Counted from the first letter of the stretch, positions 33,279 to 42,170 are shown. The stretch: DNA of 64,000 nucleotides from Oscillospiraceae bacterium (GCA_031271865.1 JAISUW010000041.1:1-64000), one strand, 5' to 3'. The notes: generated by a model not told the origin, from the sequence alone. Made by a program: numbers and translations.

Positions 33279-33749
33279 ATGGCTCAATCCTTTATGACAG
33301 CGGAAGGCTACAAACAGTTGGTGGATGAACTCGACCAACTGCGTACGGTAGAGCGCGATGAGATAGCGCGAAAAATCAAAGAAGCCCGCGACTTCGGCGA
33401 CCTTTCCGAAAATGCCGAGTATGATGAGGCAATGAATGAGCAGGCTATCTTAGAGGCCCGCATCGCCCGATTGGAGGAAGAACTCAAGAACGCCGTCCTC
33501 ATTGATGACAGTGCCGTATCCACCGACCAAATCGGCGTAGGCTCTGTTGTGGAAGTCTTTGACCGAACCTACGACGAAAAAATGGAATTTCGCATCATCG
33601 GCAAGTCGCAGGCAGACCCCGCCGAGAACCGTATCAGCGACGAAAGCCCGATCGGCAAGGCACTTATCGGTGCCAAAGCCGGCGATGTCGTGGAAGCCGA
33701 CACGCCCGGCGGCATTGTTGTCCTGGAAGTTGTATCCATCTCAAAATAA
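33279..33749 (+). CDS. greA: Transcription elongation factor GreA
   Basis: A 156-residue protein that binds the RNA polymerase secondary channel and stimulates cleavage of backtracked transcripts. The N-terminal coiled coil contains ARKIKEARDFGDLSENAEYD, whose acidic tip D..ENAEY is the catalytic feature. The C-terminal FKBP-like domain has ISDESPIGKALIGAKAGD. The length is normal. lysS follows 48 bases downstream, a common arrangement in Firmicutes. Confidence 0.96.
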   Translation: MAQSFMTAEGYKQLVDELDQLRTVERDEIARKIKEARDFGDLSENAEYDEAMNEQAILEARIARLEEELKNAVLIDDSAVSTDQIGVGSVVEVFDRTYDEKMEFRIIGKSQADPAENRISDESPIGKALIGAKAGDVVEADTPGGIVVLEVVSISK

Positions 33750-33797
33750 GATAAATGCAGCAATGCTGCCCAATAACACACACAAAGGGGCACGCCC

Positions 33798-35306
33798 GTG
33801 GCAGAAGAAGAATTGACAGTATGCGCCGCAACCCTCCCGGAGGAGGACTATACCGCACCGAAGTCGGCACTCAACCAAATCCGATTGGACAAACTCTTTG
33901 CCCTGCAAGCAGCAGGACAGGATCCGTTTGCAATCACCACGGCCGAGCAGGGCATCCATGCCGCAGAAATCCTCGAGCGCTTTGCAGAGTTGGAGAATAC
34001 GGATGTTTCTGTCTGCGGCCGCATGATGCTCCGCCGCGACATGGGCAAGGCGAACTTTATAGACATCCGCGACCGAACCGGCAAGATACAGTGCTACGTA
34101 CGCATCAACGATGTGGGCGAGGAGGTCTTCGAGGGCTTCAAGACATGGGACATCGGGGACATTCTGGAGGTCAAGGGCACGGTGTTCCGTACGCGGCGCG
34201 GGGAAATCAGCATCCACGCCAAAGCCTTGCGGTTGCTCTCCAAGTCCCTACTGCCGCTGCCGGAGAAATTCCACGGCCTGACCGATACCGATGCCCGCTA
34301 CCGCCGCCGCTATTTGGATTTGATTGTGAACGCGGAGAGTTTCCAAGTCTTCGTGCAGCGCACCAAGATTCTCCAAGCCATCCGGCAGGTACTGGATGCG
34401 CAGGATTTCTATGAAGTGGAAACCCCGGTACTGGTCCACAACGCCGGCGGTGCGGCGGCTAGACCTTTTGTTACGCACCACAACGCCTTGGACGAAGATT
34501 TGTTCTTGCGCATATCTCTGGAGCTTTACCTGAAGCGGCTGATTGCCGGCGGCATGGAGCGGGTCTATGAGATGGGAAAGGTCTTCCGCAACGAGGGTGT
34601 GGATGCCAAGCACAGTCCCGAGTTCACTTTGCTTGAAATCTATCAGGCCTACACGGATTACAACGGCATGATGGATTTGACAGAGGCAATCTTCCGTGCC
34701 GCCGGGAACGCCGTCGGCAAGTCCGTTGTCACCTATGAGGGCGTAGAGATTGATTTATCGCGGCCCTTTGCGCGATGTACCATGGAGGACTTGGTGCGCG
34801 AGCAGACCGGGATTGACTTCACCGCCCTCTCTTTCGAGGAAGCCGTTGCCCTTGCCAAGGAGCGGCACCTGGAGGTGAAGAAGCACCACAAGAAAGGCGA
34901 TTTGCTGGCGCTCTTCTTTGAGGAGTACTGCGAAGAGAAGCTTGTGCAACCGACGTTTGTCATTGACCACCCGATTGAGATTTCCCCGCTCACGAAGAAG
35001 AAGCCCGGTCGGCCGGATTTGGTGGAGCGCTTTGAGCTGTTTATTACCGGCCGCGAGTTCGCCAACGCCTACAGTGAGCTGAATGACCCCTTGGACCAGC
35101 GCAGCCGCTTTGAGGCGCAGGAGGAACTCTTCGCCGCCGGTGACGACGAGGCGCAGCACACCGATGAGGACTTCCTGACCGCCTTGGCGTATGGGATGCC
35201 TCCGACGGGCGGTGTGGGCATCGGCATTGACCGCTTGGTGATGCTCCTGACGGACAGCCATACCATCCGCGACGTGCAGCTCTTCCCGACCATGAAGACT
35301 GTCTGA
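33798..35306 (+). CDS. lysS: Lysyl-tRNA synthetase, class II
   Basis: A 502-residue enzyme charging tRNA-Lys. The N-terminal OB-fold anticodon-binding domain (about 65-175) includes GRMMLRRDMGKANFIDIRD. The class II catalytic core has motif 2 FRNEGVDAKHSPEFTLLE and motif 3 GVGIGIDRLVMLL near the C-terminus. The likely start is the GTG at 33798, with AAAGGGG eight to nine bases upstream. The first 20 residues form a short extension beyond the conserved ALNQIRLDKL. Two glycosyltransferase genes follow. Confidence 0.96.
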   Translation: MAEEELTVCAATLPEEDYTAPKSALNQIRLDKLFALQAAGQDPFAITTAEQGIHAAEILERFAELENTDVSVCGRMMLRRDMGKANFIDIRDRTGKIQCYVRINDVGEEVFEGFKTWDIGDILEVKGTVFRTRRGEISIHAKALRLLSKSLLPLPEKFHGLTDTDARYRRRYLDLIVNAESFQVFVQRTKILQAIRQVLDAQDFYEVETPVLVHNAGGAAARPFVTHHNALDEDLFLRISLELYLKRLIAGGMERVYEMGKVFRNEGVDAKHSPEFTLLEIYQAYTDYNGMMDLTEAIFRAAGNAVGKSVVTYEGVEIDLSRPFARCTMEDLVREQTGIDFTALSFEEAVALAKERHLEVKKHHKKGDLLALFFEEYCEEKLVQPTFVIDHPIEISPLTKKKPGRPDLVERFELFITGREFANAYSELNDPLDQRSRFEAQEELFAAGDDEAQHTDEDFLTALAYGMPPTGGVGIGIDRLVMLLTDSHTIRDVQLFPTMKTV

Positions 35307-35318
35307 GAGTGTAGTCTT

Positions 35319-36050
35319 ATGACCGTTTCCGTCCTCTTAGCCGCCTGCCTGCCGAATGAAGCATGGTTCAAGGAGCAGCTTGATTCCATCCTCCCGCAGT
35401 TGGCAGACGCAGACGAGCTGCTTGTCAGCGACGACTCCCCCCCCGAGAATCGCCGGGCGGAGCAAATCACGGCGCAGTATGCAGCGGAGAATCCGCGCAT
35501 ACACTACGTCACCGGTCCCCATCAAGGCACGGCCACAGCAAACGTGGAGCACTTGCTGCGGCTGGCAAAAGGGGAAATCCTGGTTCTCTCCGACCAGGAC
35601 GATGTGTGGAACCCCGAAAAACTGGAAGCCATCCGCAAAGCCTTTGCGGAAAACCCGGAGGCGCTGTGTGTCCTCCATGATGCGGCACAAACGGATACCT
35701 GTCTGAATGTGACCGTACCGTCCCTATTCCATGCCCGGGGCGTAAAGTTGGGCATCATTCATAACCTGCTAAAGAACGGCTACCAAGGTTCGTGTATGGC
35801 GGTGCACCGGGCGTTGCTGAAAACTGCCCTGCCCTTTCCGAAAGGCCTCCCGATGCACGACCAATGGCTGGGGCTCTCGGCAGAGATTGAAGGAGGAAGC
35901 GTGCTGCTGCCGCAAGTGCTGCTGTATTACCGGCGGCATCCGGGCGCAGTCACAGGGAGAAAGACATCCCTCGCGCAGAAACTCAGGTGGCGTATGGGCA
36001 TTGCCGCCCCTCTCCTGAGAAAACTACTGCATCTTAGTATGAAAGAATGA
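35319..36050 (+). CDS. Glycosyltransferase, GT2 family (rhamnosyltransferase-like)
   Basis: A 243-residue GT-A enzyme. The N-terminal SVLLAACLPNEAWFKEQLDSI and the donor/metal motif SDQDDVWNPEKL (a DQDD form of DXD) are typical of GT2 enzymes annotated as alpha-1,3-rhamnosyltransferases. A later HDQWLGL is the ED-like catalytic-base region. The specific sugar is not determinable. It starts 12 bases after lysS and overlaps the next GT2 gene by four bases, beginning the wall-polymer cluster that runs to tarJ. Confidence 0.85.
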   Translation: MTVSVLLAACLPNEAWFKEQLDSILPQLADADELLVSDDSPPENRRAEQITAQYAAENPRIHYVTGPHQGTATANVEHLLRLAKGEILVLSDQDDVWNPEKLEAIRKAFAENPEALCVLHDAAQTDTCLNVTVPSLFHARGVKLGIIHNLLKNGYQGSCMAVHRALLKTALPFPKGLPMHDQWLGLSAEIEGGSVLLPQVLLYYRRHPGAVTGRKTSLAQKLRWRMGIAAPLLRKLLHLSMKE

Positions 36051-36937
36051 GCAGAATGCCTACGATTCAGGCGCAACACATGGCAGTGGGTCTCGCAGAC
36101 TCTGTTCCGACCGCTGAAGTCAAAACCTATACGATATCCGGCAGCATCGTGCTGCACAACAACAAGAGTACCCTGCGCAAGACACTGACATCCATCCGTA
36201 CGTATACCCAAGGCGTAAATTTCGATCTGTATCTCATCGACAATGCCTCAAAGGACGGCTCCGTAAAAATCGCCCAAGAGGTCTATCCCGAGGCCAAACT
36301 CCTCTGCAACGCGGAGAATGTCGGCTTCGGCGCGGCGCACAACCGCGTGCGCGGCATGCTTACCAGCAAGTACCATTGCATCATCAATCCGGACATCATC
36401 CTTACCGAAGAGAGCATTGCCAAGATGGCGGCATATATGGATGACCATCCGGAAGTCGCACTCCTGTCGCCGCGGGTTGTCTTCCCCAAGACGGGGGAGG
36501 ATCAGATTCTCGGCAAGCGCAATCCGAAGATTAAGTACCTCGTCGCTTCCCGGATGCGTTTCCTGAAAGTGGCCGAGAAAGCCTTAGATGAGTACGCCAT
36601 GCGCGATGCCGACTACTCCCAACCGTTTGAGATTGAAAACGCCACAGGTTGCTTCATGTTCATCCGCACAGATGTCTACAAACGCATCGGCGGTTTTGAT
36701 GAGCGATACTTCCTCTACTTCGAGGACTGCGACATCACCCGCGCCATCGGCAAGTACGGAAAAACACTCTACTACCCCTATGCCATCGTCGGGCATGAAT
36801 GGGCCAGGGAATCCAAGAAAGACACGCGGTTGCTTCTGATACAGATACAGTCCATGTTCAAATACTTCTCCAAGTGGAGCGGAGAATCCTTAGTTCCTTG
36901 GCGGGAGTTTACGCAAGAAGTACGGAAATCCGCATAA
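36047..36937 (+). CDS. Glycosyltransferase, GT2 family (WbbL-like)
   Basis: A 296-residue GT-A glycosyltransferase. Core motifs: DLYLIDNASKDGS, NAENVGFGAAHN (characteristic of the WbbL/rhamnosyltransferase group), INPDIILTEE in the DXD position, and the acceptor-side GGFDERYFLYFEDCD with the catalytic-base EDCD. The first 30 residues are variable; alternative starts at 36056 and 36080 are possible because no strong Shine-Dalgarno is visible. The ATGA overlap with the preceding gene suggests translational coupling. The ABC exporter genes follow. Confidence 0.88.
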   Translation: MSRMPTIQAQHMAVGLADSVPTAEVKTYTISGSIVLHNNKSTLRKTLTSIRTYTQGVNFDLYLIDNASKDGSVKIAQEVYPEAKLLCNAENVGFGAAHNRVRGMLTSKYHCIINPDIILTEESIAKMAAYMDDHPEVALLSPRVVFPKTGEDQILGKRNPKIKYLVASRMRFLKVAEKALDEYAMRDADYSQPFEIENATGCFMFIRTDVYKRIGGFDERYFLYFEDCDITRAIGKYGKTLYYPYAIVGHEWARESKKDTRLLLIQIQSMFKYFSKWSGESLVPWREFTQEVRKSA

Positions 36938-36950
36938 ATAAGGATTGCAT

Positions 36951-37754
36951 ATGTTCTTCAAAGAGCTTTACGATTATCGCTTTCTCCTGCGGGAGATTGC
37001 GGCAAAGAACATCAAAATTCAATACCGCAACTCAGTATTAGGCGTACTGTGGACATTTGTACAGCCTTTGCTGACAACGCTGGTGCTTGTCATCATCTTC
37101 GGAAAAATATTCGGCCGGGACGACCCCGACTTGGTGAACTACCCCATTTACCTGCTCAGCGGCCGGCTGCTCTATGAGTTTTACTCCAAGGCCACAAAGC
37201 GCGCCATGCGCTCGGTGACGCTCTCCGCTTCCGTTATCAACAAAGTCAAGGTACCCAAGTATGCCTACCCCATCGCCAGCGTCCTGTCCGAGTTTGTGAC
37301 GGGACTGATTTCACTTCTGGTGCTGGTGGGCTTTATGGTGTTCTACATAGTTGCAAACGACCACCCGCCGCATATCACCAAGTATGCGTTTTTGTCTTTC
37401 GTGCCGCTGGTGATTCTGTTTTTCCTGTGCATCGGGGTCGGGCTGATTCTCTCCACGCTCGCCGTGTTCTTCAAGGATGTGGAGTATCTCTACGATGTCT
37501 TTACGATGCTGCTGTTTTATGCTACGCCCATCTTTTATGCGCCCAAAGCCTTGGGGACGGGTGCAAGGATTACGCGCCTTCTTGAATTCAATCCCCTCTA
37601 TTCTGTTGTAGATATGTTCCGCGATTGTGTACTGCGCGGGCAGCTCATGGACGGCGGCGAGGTTCTCTATGCCTCCCTCTTCGCGCTGGGAACCGTTGTT
37701 CTCGGCGGTCTTTTGTTTAAGTCGCAGCAAGATAAGTTCATTCTGTATTTGTAA
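36951..37754 (+). CDS. ABC-2 polysaccharide/teichoic acid exporter, permease
   Basis: A 267-residue membrane protein with six predicted helices, of the TagG/Wzm/RfbA type. FLLREIAAKNIKIQYRNSVLG is the cytoplasmic interface helix typical of O-antigen and teichoic acid exporters. It pairs with the ATPase at 37796. AAGGA lies six bases before ATG 36951. From the neighbours (GT2 enzymes, TarI, TarJ), the substrate is probably a lipid-linked wall polymer containing ribitol phosphate (inference). Confidence 0.88.
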   Translation: MFFKELYDYRFLLREIAAKNIKIQYRNSVLGVLWTFVQPLLTTLVLVIIFGKIFGRDDPDLVNYPIYLLSGRLLYEFYSKATKRAMRSVTLSASVINKVKVPKYAYPIASVLSEFVTGLISLLVLVGFMVFYIVANDHPPHITKYAFLSFVPLVILFFLCIGVGLILSTLAVFFKDVEYLYDVFTMLLFYATPIFYAPKALGTGARITRLLEFNPLYSVVDMFRDCVLRGQLMDGGEVLYASLFALGTVVLGGLLFKSQQDKFILYL

Positions 37755-37795
37755 GCCCATCGGCAGCCGCCGAAGCCCGATACCGGAGGAATCCT

Positions 37796-38542
37796 ATGTC
37801 CGAACCCGCTATCCTCGTGGAAGATGTCTCCATGTGTTTCAAGCTCCACGCCAAAAAAGTCGATAACCTCAAGGAGTATTTCATACGCCGTGCCAAGCGC
37901 GACCTCACCAAAGGGGAGTTTTGGGCGCTCAAGCACGTGAGTTTCCGCGTGGAGAAAGGGGAGCGACTGGGCGTTCTGGGCTTCAATGGCGCGGGCAAAT
38001 CCACAGTGCTGAAAATCATCGCCGGCGTTATGCGCCCGACCGAAGGCCGGGTACACGTCGACGGTGTGATTGCGCCGCTCTTGGAACTCGGCGCCGGCTT
38101 CGACCAGAGTTACTCCGGGCGGGAAAATGTGTATCTCTATGGGGCAACCATGGGCTTTCCCAGAAAATACCTGCGGGAAAGGTACGATTCTATCGTAGAA
38201 TTTGCGGAGTTGCAGGAGAAAATGGAGCAACCTGTGAAAAACTATAGTTCGGGGCAGCGTGCGCGCTTGGGGTTTGCGATTGCCACAGCCGTAGAGCCGG
38301 ATGTACTGATTGCCGATGAGGTCCTCTCCGTCGGGGATGCCCGCTTCAAGGCCAAGTGCGAAAAGCGCATCATGGGGGACATGGTCGCCCGCGGCGTGAC
38401 GGTGCTGCTGGTTTCCCACTCCACGGAGCAGGTACGGCGGCTCTGCACGAAAGCTATCCTCTTAGATAAGGGGGAGCTGATCGCCGCCGGGACGGCTGAT
38501 GAAGTCTGTGCCGTCTATGATAAGATGGTCAAGAAGAAGTAA
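37796..38542 (+). CDS. ABC polysaccharide/teichoic acid exporter, ATPase
   Basis: A 248-residue nucleotide-binding subunit. Walker A GFNGAGKST (62-70), signature YSSGQ, Walker B VLIADEVLSVGD. Unlike the ATPase at 5090 it ends soon after the ABC core, so there is no separate glycan-recognition domain. The VGD after Walker B and the long segment before Walker A (KKVDNLKEYFIRRAKRD) match TagH/RfbB-type exporters. GGAGG lies a few bases before the ATG. The TarI gene follows 28 bases later. Confidence 0.9.
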   Translation: MSEPAILVEDVSMCFKLHAKKVDNLKEYFIRRAKRDLTKGEFWALKHVSFRVEKGERLGVLGFNGAGKSTVLKIIAGVMRPTEGRVHVDGVIAPLLELGAGFDQSYSGRENVYLYGATMGFPRKYLRERYDSIVEFAELQEKMEQPVKNYSSGQRARLGFAIATAVEPDVLIADEVLSVGDARFKAKCEKRIMGDMVARGVTVLLVSHSTEQVRRLCTKAILLDKGELIAAGTADEVCAVYDKMVKKK

Positions 38543-38570
38543 CGGTGCCGCTATATAAGGAGTATGATTT

Positions 38571-39305
38571 ATGGTTATCGCCGCCATTTTGGCCGGGGGA
38601 TCCGGCTCGCGCATGGGGAACACCGCCAAACCCAAGCAGTTCATGGAACTCGGCGGAAAGCCGATCCTGCTGCACACGGTAGATAAATTCCTGTTGCACC
38701 CGGAGGTGGACGGTGTCGCCGTCCTCTGCCCCGCGCAGTGGGTGAGCTACACCAAAGACTTACTGTCCGCACCGGAATACCAATCCGTGGAAGTGCTGGC
38801 AGGCGGTGCCACCCGCAACGAAACACTCAAGAATGCCTTGGAGTGGGCGCGGCACATCGGCGAGGATAGTGGCTTCGGCGGCTGCGGGGACAATATCCTT
38901 GTCACCCATGATGCCGTCCGGCCTTTTGTCACCCACCGCATTATCAGCGAAAACATCGCTGCGGTCAAGGAGGGCGGCGCTTGCGATACGGTCGTACCCG
39001 CTACCGATACGATCGTGCGCTCCGCCGACGGGAAAGCCATCAGCGAAATCCCGCCGCGCCCGGAGCTGTACCAAGGGCAGACCCCGCAGTCTTTCCGCTG
39101 CAAGGAGTTGGCCGAACTCATGGAGAGCTTGACGCAAGAGGAGGAGGCCGTCCTCACGGATGCCTGCAAAATCTATGTCCTGCGCGGCCGTCCGGTCTAC
39201 CTGGTGCAGGGCGAGGTCTATAACATGAAAATAACTTACCCCTATGATGTAAAGGTTGCCAAGGCACTCTTGGATTTGGATTTGTCCGACGGGGAAAAGA
39301 CGTAA
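38571..39305 (+). CDS. tarI: Ribitol-5-phosphate cytidylyltransferase
   Basis: A 244-residue IspD/TarI-family nucleotidyltransferase that makes CDP-ribitol from ribitol-5-phosphate and CTP. The CTP-binding loop AAILAGGSGSRMG and KPKQFMELGGKPI are at the N-terminus. THDAVRPFVTHRII, GACDTVVPATDTIV and YQGQTPQSF follow the TarI pattern closely. IspD (isoprenoid pathway) shares the fold, but the adjacent tarJ makes TarI much more likely. Downstream tarJ supplies the ribitol-5-phosphate. Confidence 0.9.
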   Translation: MVIAAILAGGSGSRMGNTAKPKQFMELGGKPILLHTVDKFLLHPEVDGVAVLCPAQWVSYTKDLLSAPEYQSVEVLAGGATRNETLKNALEWARHIGEDSGFGGCGDNILVTHDAVRPFVTHRIISENIAAVKEGGACDTVVPATDTIVRSADGKAISEIPPRPELYQGQTPQSFRCKELAELMESLTQEEEAVLTDACKIYVLRGRPVYLVQGEVYNMKITYPYDVKVAKALLDLDLSDGEKT

Positions 39306-39404
39306 GGGGGTACGCCGGAACAGTCTACAGGGAACAGGAAAGCGTCTGCGGACGGCTTGCGACAGTGGGAAAAGCCTGTGAGAGGCTGAAAGGGACAAGC
39401 ATTT

Positions 39405-40436
39405 ATGATTAGCGTAACTTATAGATTGACCGCCCCGGGGATGATACAGCCGGACTGCCGCGAGTTTGAGCTGCAGCCGCGGGAGGCGCTTCTGCGCCCG
39501 CTCTACCTCTCCATCTGCCGCGCCGACCAGCGGTACTACCAAGGCAACCGCCCACCGGAGGTGCTTGCCAAGAAGCTGCCCATGGCACTCATCCACGAGT
39601 GCTGCGCCACCGTGGTCTATGACCCGACCGGTACGTTCAAGAAAGGCGATACGGTCGTCCCCTGCCCAAATGTACCTTCCGAGGTGGATGCTTTTATTGC
39701 GGAGAATTACCTCCCCTCCTCGAAGTTCCGTTCCTCCGGCTACGATGGCTTTATGCAGGAGTATGTCGCAGTGCAGCCCGAACGGCTGACAAAAGCGCCC
39801 GCGAATATCCCGCCGCAGGTGCTGGCCTTTTTGGAACTCATCAGTGTGAGTATGCACGCACTGACCCGCTTTGACGCAATCGCCCACGGTCGCAGGGAGA
39901 AGCTCGCTGTTTGGGGCGATGGGAACTTGGGATTCATTCATTCCTTGCTGCTGCGGTATCTCTACCCCCAAGCGGAGATTACGGTGCTGGGCGTAGATGA
40001 GGAGAAGCTCTCCTACTTCACGTTCTGCGACCGGCGTATGCACGTCAACGACCTCCCGAAAGACAAGAGCCGCTTCTGCGACCACGCATTTGAATGCGTC
40101 GGCGGGCAAGCCGCGCAATATGCCATCAACCAGATGATAGATGTTATCAGCCCCGAGGCAACCATCTCCCTCTTGGGCGTCAGTGAGAACCCACCGCCTG
40201 TGAATACGCGTCTCGTGCTGGAAAAAGGGCTGCGCCTCTTCGGTTCCTCCCGCTCCGGTGTGGCGGATTTTCAGGCCGCCGCCGACCTCTTGGCGCAGAA
40301 CCCCAAGGCCGCCGCTTATCTGGAACAGTTGGTCGGCGAGGTTATCCCGGTGCGCTCCCTGCCGGACATCCACAAGGCTTTCGCCGCAGACAACCATTTG
40401 CGGTTTGGGAAAACGGTCATGTCGTGGGAAATATAG
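39405..40436 (+). CDS. tarJ: Ribulose-5-phosphate reductase
   Basis: A 343-residue zinc-type medium-chain dehydrogenase that reduces ribulose-5-phosphate to ribitol-5-phosphate with NADPH. Zinc-ligand positions are seen in YLSICRADQRYY (Cys38) and ALIHECC (His64, Glu65). The Rossmann motif is VWGDGNLGFI. SGYDGFMQEYV, DHAFECVGGQ, SPEATISLLGVSE and LEKGLRLFGSSRSG match TarJ of Bacillus as I remember it. The 99-base gap after tarI has no evident promoter; AAGGGA precedes the ATG. Last gene of the wall-polymer block. Confidence 0.94.
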   Translation: MISVTYRLTAPGMIQPDCREFELQPREALLRPLYLSICRADQRYYQGNRPPEVLAKKLPMALIHECCATVVYDPTGTFKKGDTVVPCPNVPSEVDAFIAENYLPSSKFRSSGYDGFMQEYVAVQPERLTKAPANIPPQVLAFLELISVSMHALTRFDAIAHGRREKLAVWGDGNLGFIHSLLLRYLYPQAEITVLGVDEEKLSYFTFCDRRMHVNDLPKDKSRFCDHAFECVGGQAAQYAINQMIDVISPEATISLLGVSENPPPVNTRLVLEKGLRLFGSSRSGVADFQAAADLLAQNPKAAAYLEQLVGEVIPVRSLPDIHKAFAADNHLRFGKTVMSWEI

Positions 40437-40513
40437 CAGCAAGAGGCAGGAGACATGACCTCCGCTTTCCGATGGTATACGAAACAATAAAATGAAGTTT
40501 TCAGATAAAACTG

Positions 40514-40542
40514 TTGACAAATGCCGCAAAGTGTGGTATACT
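40514..40542 (+). promoter_or_regulatory. Promoter of infC-rpmI-rplT
   Basis: -35 TTGACA (40514-40519), -10 TATACT (40537-40542), 17-base spacer ending in TGG. Confidence 0.85.
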
Positions 40543-40548
40543 ATTTCA

Positions 40549-40710
40549 GTAAGCGGAGAGCAATCTCCCACCGGCGAGGTCACGTCCTGCGTCCGGTTCT
40601 TCTGAATGGAATCCCGAGGCACGGTGTATACTATCTGAAGAACCTACAGACGCGGACGAAGGTTCGCGCTTTTGCTATCCCGGCCCTTATCGGCCGCCAA
40701 TTATCGGAGG
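40549..40710 (+). ncRNA. L20 leader with attenuator, upstream of infC
   Basis: A roughly 160-base transcribed leader. GGTTCTTC (40595-40602) pairs perfectly with GAAGAACC (40637-40644). Next comes a terminator-like hairpin, CGCGGA (40651-40656) with TTCGCG (40663-40668), followed by CTTTTG. In Firmicutes such leaders bind L20 and attenuate the infC operon; the layout fits that known class (L20_leader), but the full fold was not computed. Confidence 0.75.
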
Positions 40711-40719
40711 TGTTTCCAC

Positions 40720-41322
40720 ATAGCCGCACAGCAAGAACAGCAAATCAATGATGCCATCCGCGATCGGGAAGTCCGCGTCGTTGGGGTAAACAACGAACAG
40801 TTGGGAATCATGTCCTCGCGGGTTGCCATGCGCTTGGCGCAGCAGAAAAATCTCGACCTCGTGAAAATTGCCCCTATGGCCAAGCCGCCCGTCTGCCGCA
40901 TCATGGACTACGGCAAGTTTAAGTATGAGCAATCCCTGCGGGAGAAAGAGCAGCGCAAAAACCAGAAAGCCGTTGAGCTGAAGGAGATCCGCCTCTCCAG
41001 CCGGATTGACAAGCATGACTTCGACACGAAAGCCAACCAAGCGCGGGGTTTCTTGTCCGGCGGGCACAAGCTCAAGGTGAGTATCCGTTTCCGCGGCCGC
41101 GAGAATGCGCACACGGACTTGGGCAAAGACGTGATGGACGAATTCGCCAAAGCCTTGGCGGACGTTGCGACCGTAGAGCGCGCCCCCCGGGTGGAGAGCC
41201 GGCAGATGCTCATGTTCCTTGCCCCCAAGCCGCCGGAGAAAGAAAAGAAAGCCCCCAAGGAAGCTGCCGCGCCGAAAACAGAAGCGGCTCCGACCGGTGA
41301 GGCTGCACCCAAAGCGGAGTAA
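40720..41322 (+). CDS. infC: Translation initiation factor IF-3, probable AUA start
   Basis: A 200-residue factor that binds the 30S subunit and checks start codons. The N-domain begins QINDAIRDREVRVVG; the linker and C-domain include KPPVCRIMDYGKFKYEQ and GGHKLKVSIRFRGREN. I place the start at ATA 40720, eight bases after CGGAGGT; no ATG, GTG or TTG lies at a sensible position. The only upstream alternative, TTG 40672, is inside the attenuator. infC is known for non-AUG starts (usually AUU) that let IF-3 limit its own synthesis. The last 35 residues are an Ala/Pro/Lys/Glu-rich extension beyond the normal end. Confidence 0.93.
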   Translation: MAAQQEQQINDAIRDREVRVVGVNNEQLGIMSSRVAMRLAQQKNLDLVKIAPMAKPPVCRIMDYGKFKYEQSLREKEQRKNQKAVELKEIRLSSRIDKHDFDTKANQARGFLSGGHKLKVSIRFRGRENAHTDLGKDVMDEFAKALADVATVERAPRVESRQMLMFLAPKPPEKEKKAPKEAAAPKTEAAPTGEAAPKAE

Positions 41323-41459
41323 GGATCAGCACAAAACGCAACAAACCGCCGCAAGTCTGCGGCAATGGAATTGTGTGCTTTTGCAGGCTCCCCTGCAATG
41401 GACATAAACGACCGGGGCGGCAGGCACCGCCCGCGTAAACATAAGGAGGATACCCCACA

Positions 41460-41660
41460 ATGCCGAAAATCAAAACTCACTCCGGGGCGAAGAAGCGGTT
41501 CAAGCTCTCCAAGAACGGAAAGCCCATCCGCGCCTGTGCCAACACCGGCCACGACATCAAAGGCCGGAAGAACGGCAAGAAGAAACGCGCCCTCCGCGGC
41601 TCGAAGGTTGCCGACAAGACCAACGTCGTGCAGATTAAGAAGTTGCTGCCCTACAAATAA
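41460..41660 (+). CDS. rpmI: Ribosomal protein bL35
   Basis: A 66-residue basic ribosomal protein of the large subunit. MPKIKTHSGAKKRFK at the N-terminus and KKLLPYK at the end are diagnostic. TAAGGAGG lies upstream of the ATG. Second gene of infC-rpmI-rplT. The 137-base gap after infC holds no recognisable feature beyond its ribosome binding site. Confidence 0.97.
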   Translation: MPKIKTHSGAKKRFKLSKNGKPIRACANTGHDIKGRKNGKKKRALRGSKVADKTNVVQIKKLLPYK

Positions 41661-41725
41661 GGGCAAACCACGCAGGGCGGCAGCAAAGCACCGCCGAAAC
41701 AACATAACCGGAGGTAGTAAGTGCT

Positions 41726-42082
41726 ATGGCACGTGTTAAAGGCGCGATGATGACGCGCAAACGCAGGAATAAGGTTCTCAAGCTGGCGAAAGGCTACTAC
41801 GGTGCCAAAAGCCGCCTGTTCCGTACCGCAAAACAAGCCGTGATGAAGTCCGGGCAGTATGCCTATATCGGCCGCAAGCAGCGCAAGCGCGACTTCCGCC
41901 GCCTGTGGATTACCCGCATCAGCGCGGGGGCAAAGGCGAATGGGTTGAACTACTCCACATTTATGCACGGTCTGAAGCTGGCAGAGGTGGAACTCAACCG
42001 CAAGATGCTCTCTGAGATTGCCATCTCCGATCCGGAAGCCTTCACGGCTCTCTGTGAGACGGCGAAAGCAAAACTCTCCTAA
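41726..42082 (+). CDS. rplT: Ribosomal protein bL20
   Basis: A 118-residue RNA-binding ribosomal protein of the large subunit, needed early in assembly, and the presumed repressor of the operon through the leader at 40549. [23 protein letters not shown] and [18 protein letters not shown] are typical. CCGGAGGT is 11-12 bases from the ATG. Confidence 0.98.
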   Translation: MARVKGAMMTRKRRNKVLKLAKGYYGAKSRLFRTAKQAVMKSGQYAYIGRKQRKRDFRRLWITRISAGAKANGLNYSTFMHGLKLAEVELNRKMLSEIAISDPEAFTALCETAKAKLS

Positions 42083-42099
42083 TCGCTTTGTCAGCAATG

Positions 42100-42142
42100 G
42101 TTCCGGGTGCCGGCTTCCGCTTTTCGGAACGCTGCCCGGAAC
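42100..42142 (+). terminator. Putative terminator/hairpin after rplT
   Basis: GTTCCGGG (42100-42107) pairs with CCCGGAAC (42135-42142), and the loop contains a second small stem, TTCCG/CGGAA. TTTCG follows. It is a weak T-tract, so read-through into the next gene is likely. Confidence 0.4.
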
Positions 42143-42170
42143 TTTCGCCTATTCGTATCGGAGAGATGAA

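Noticed and set aside
38571..39305. IspD of the isoprenoid pathway
   Set aside because: Same fold, but sequence motifs and the adjacent tarJ fit TarI better.
38760..40622. A 620-codon reverse-strand frame opposite tarI and tarJ
   Set aside because: Antisense shadow of two clearly recognisable genes in GC-rich DNA; no family resemblance and no start signal.
40672..40719. TTG start for infC giving 16 more residues
   Set aside because: It would start inside the attenuator's T-tract with no ribosome site, and the extra residues do not resemble IF-3.
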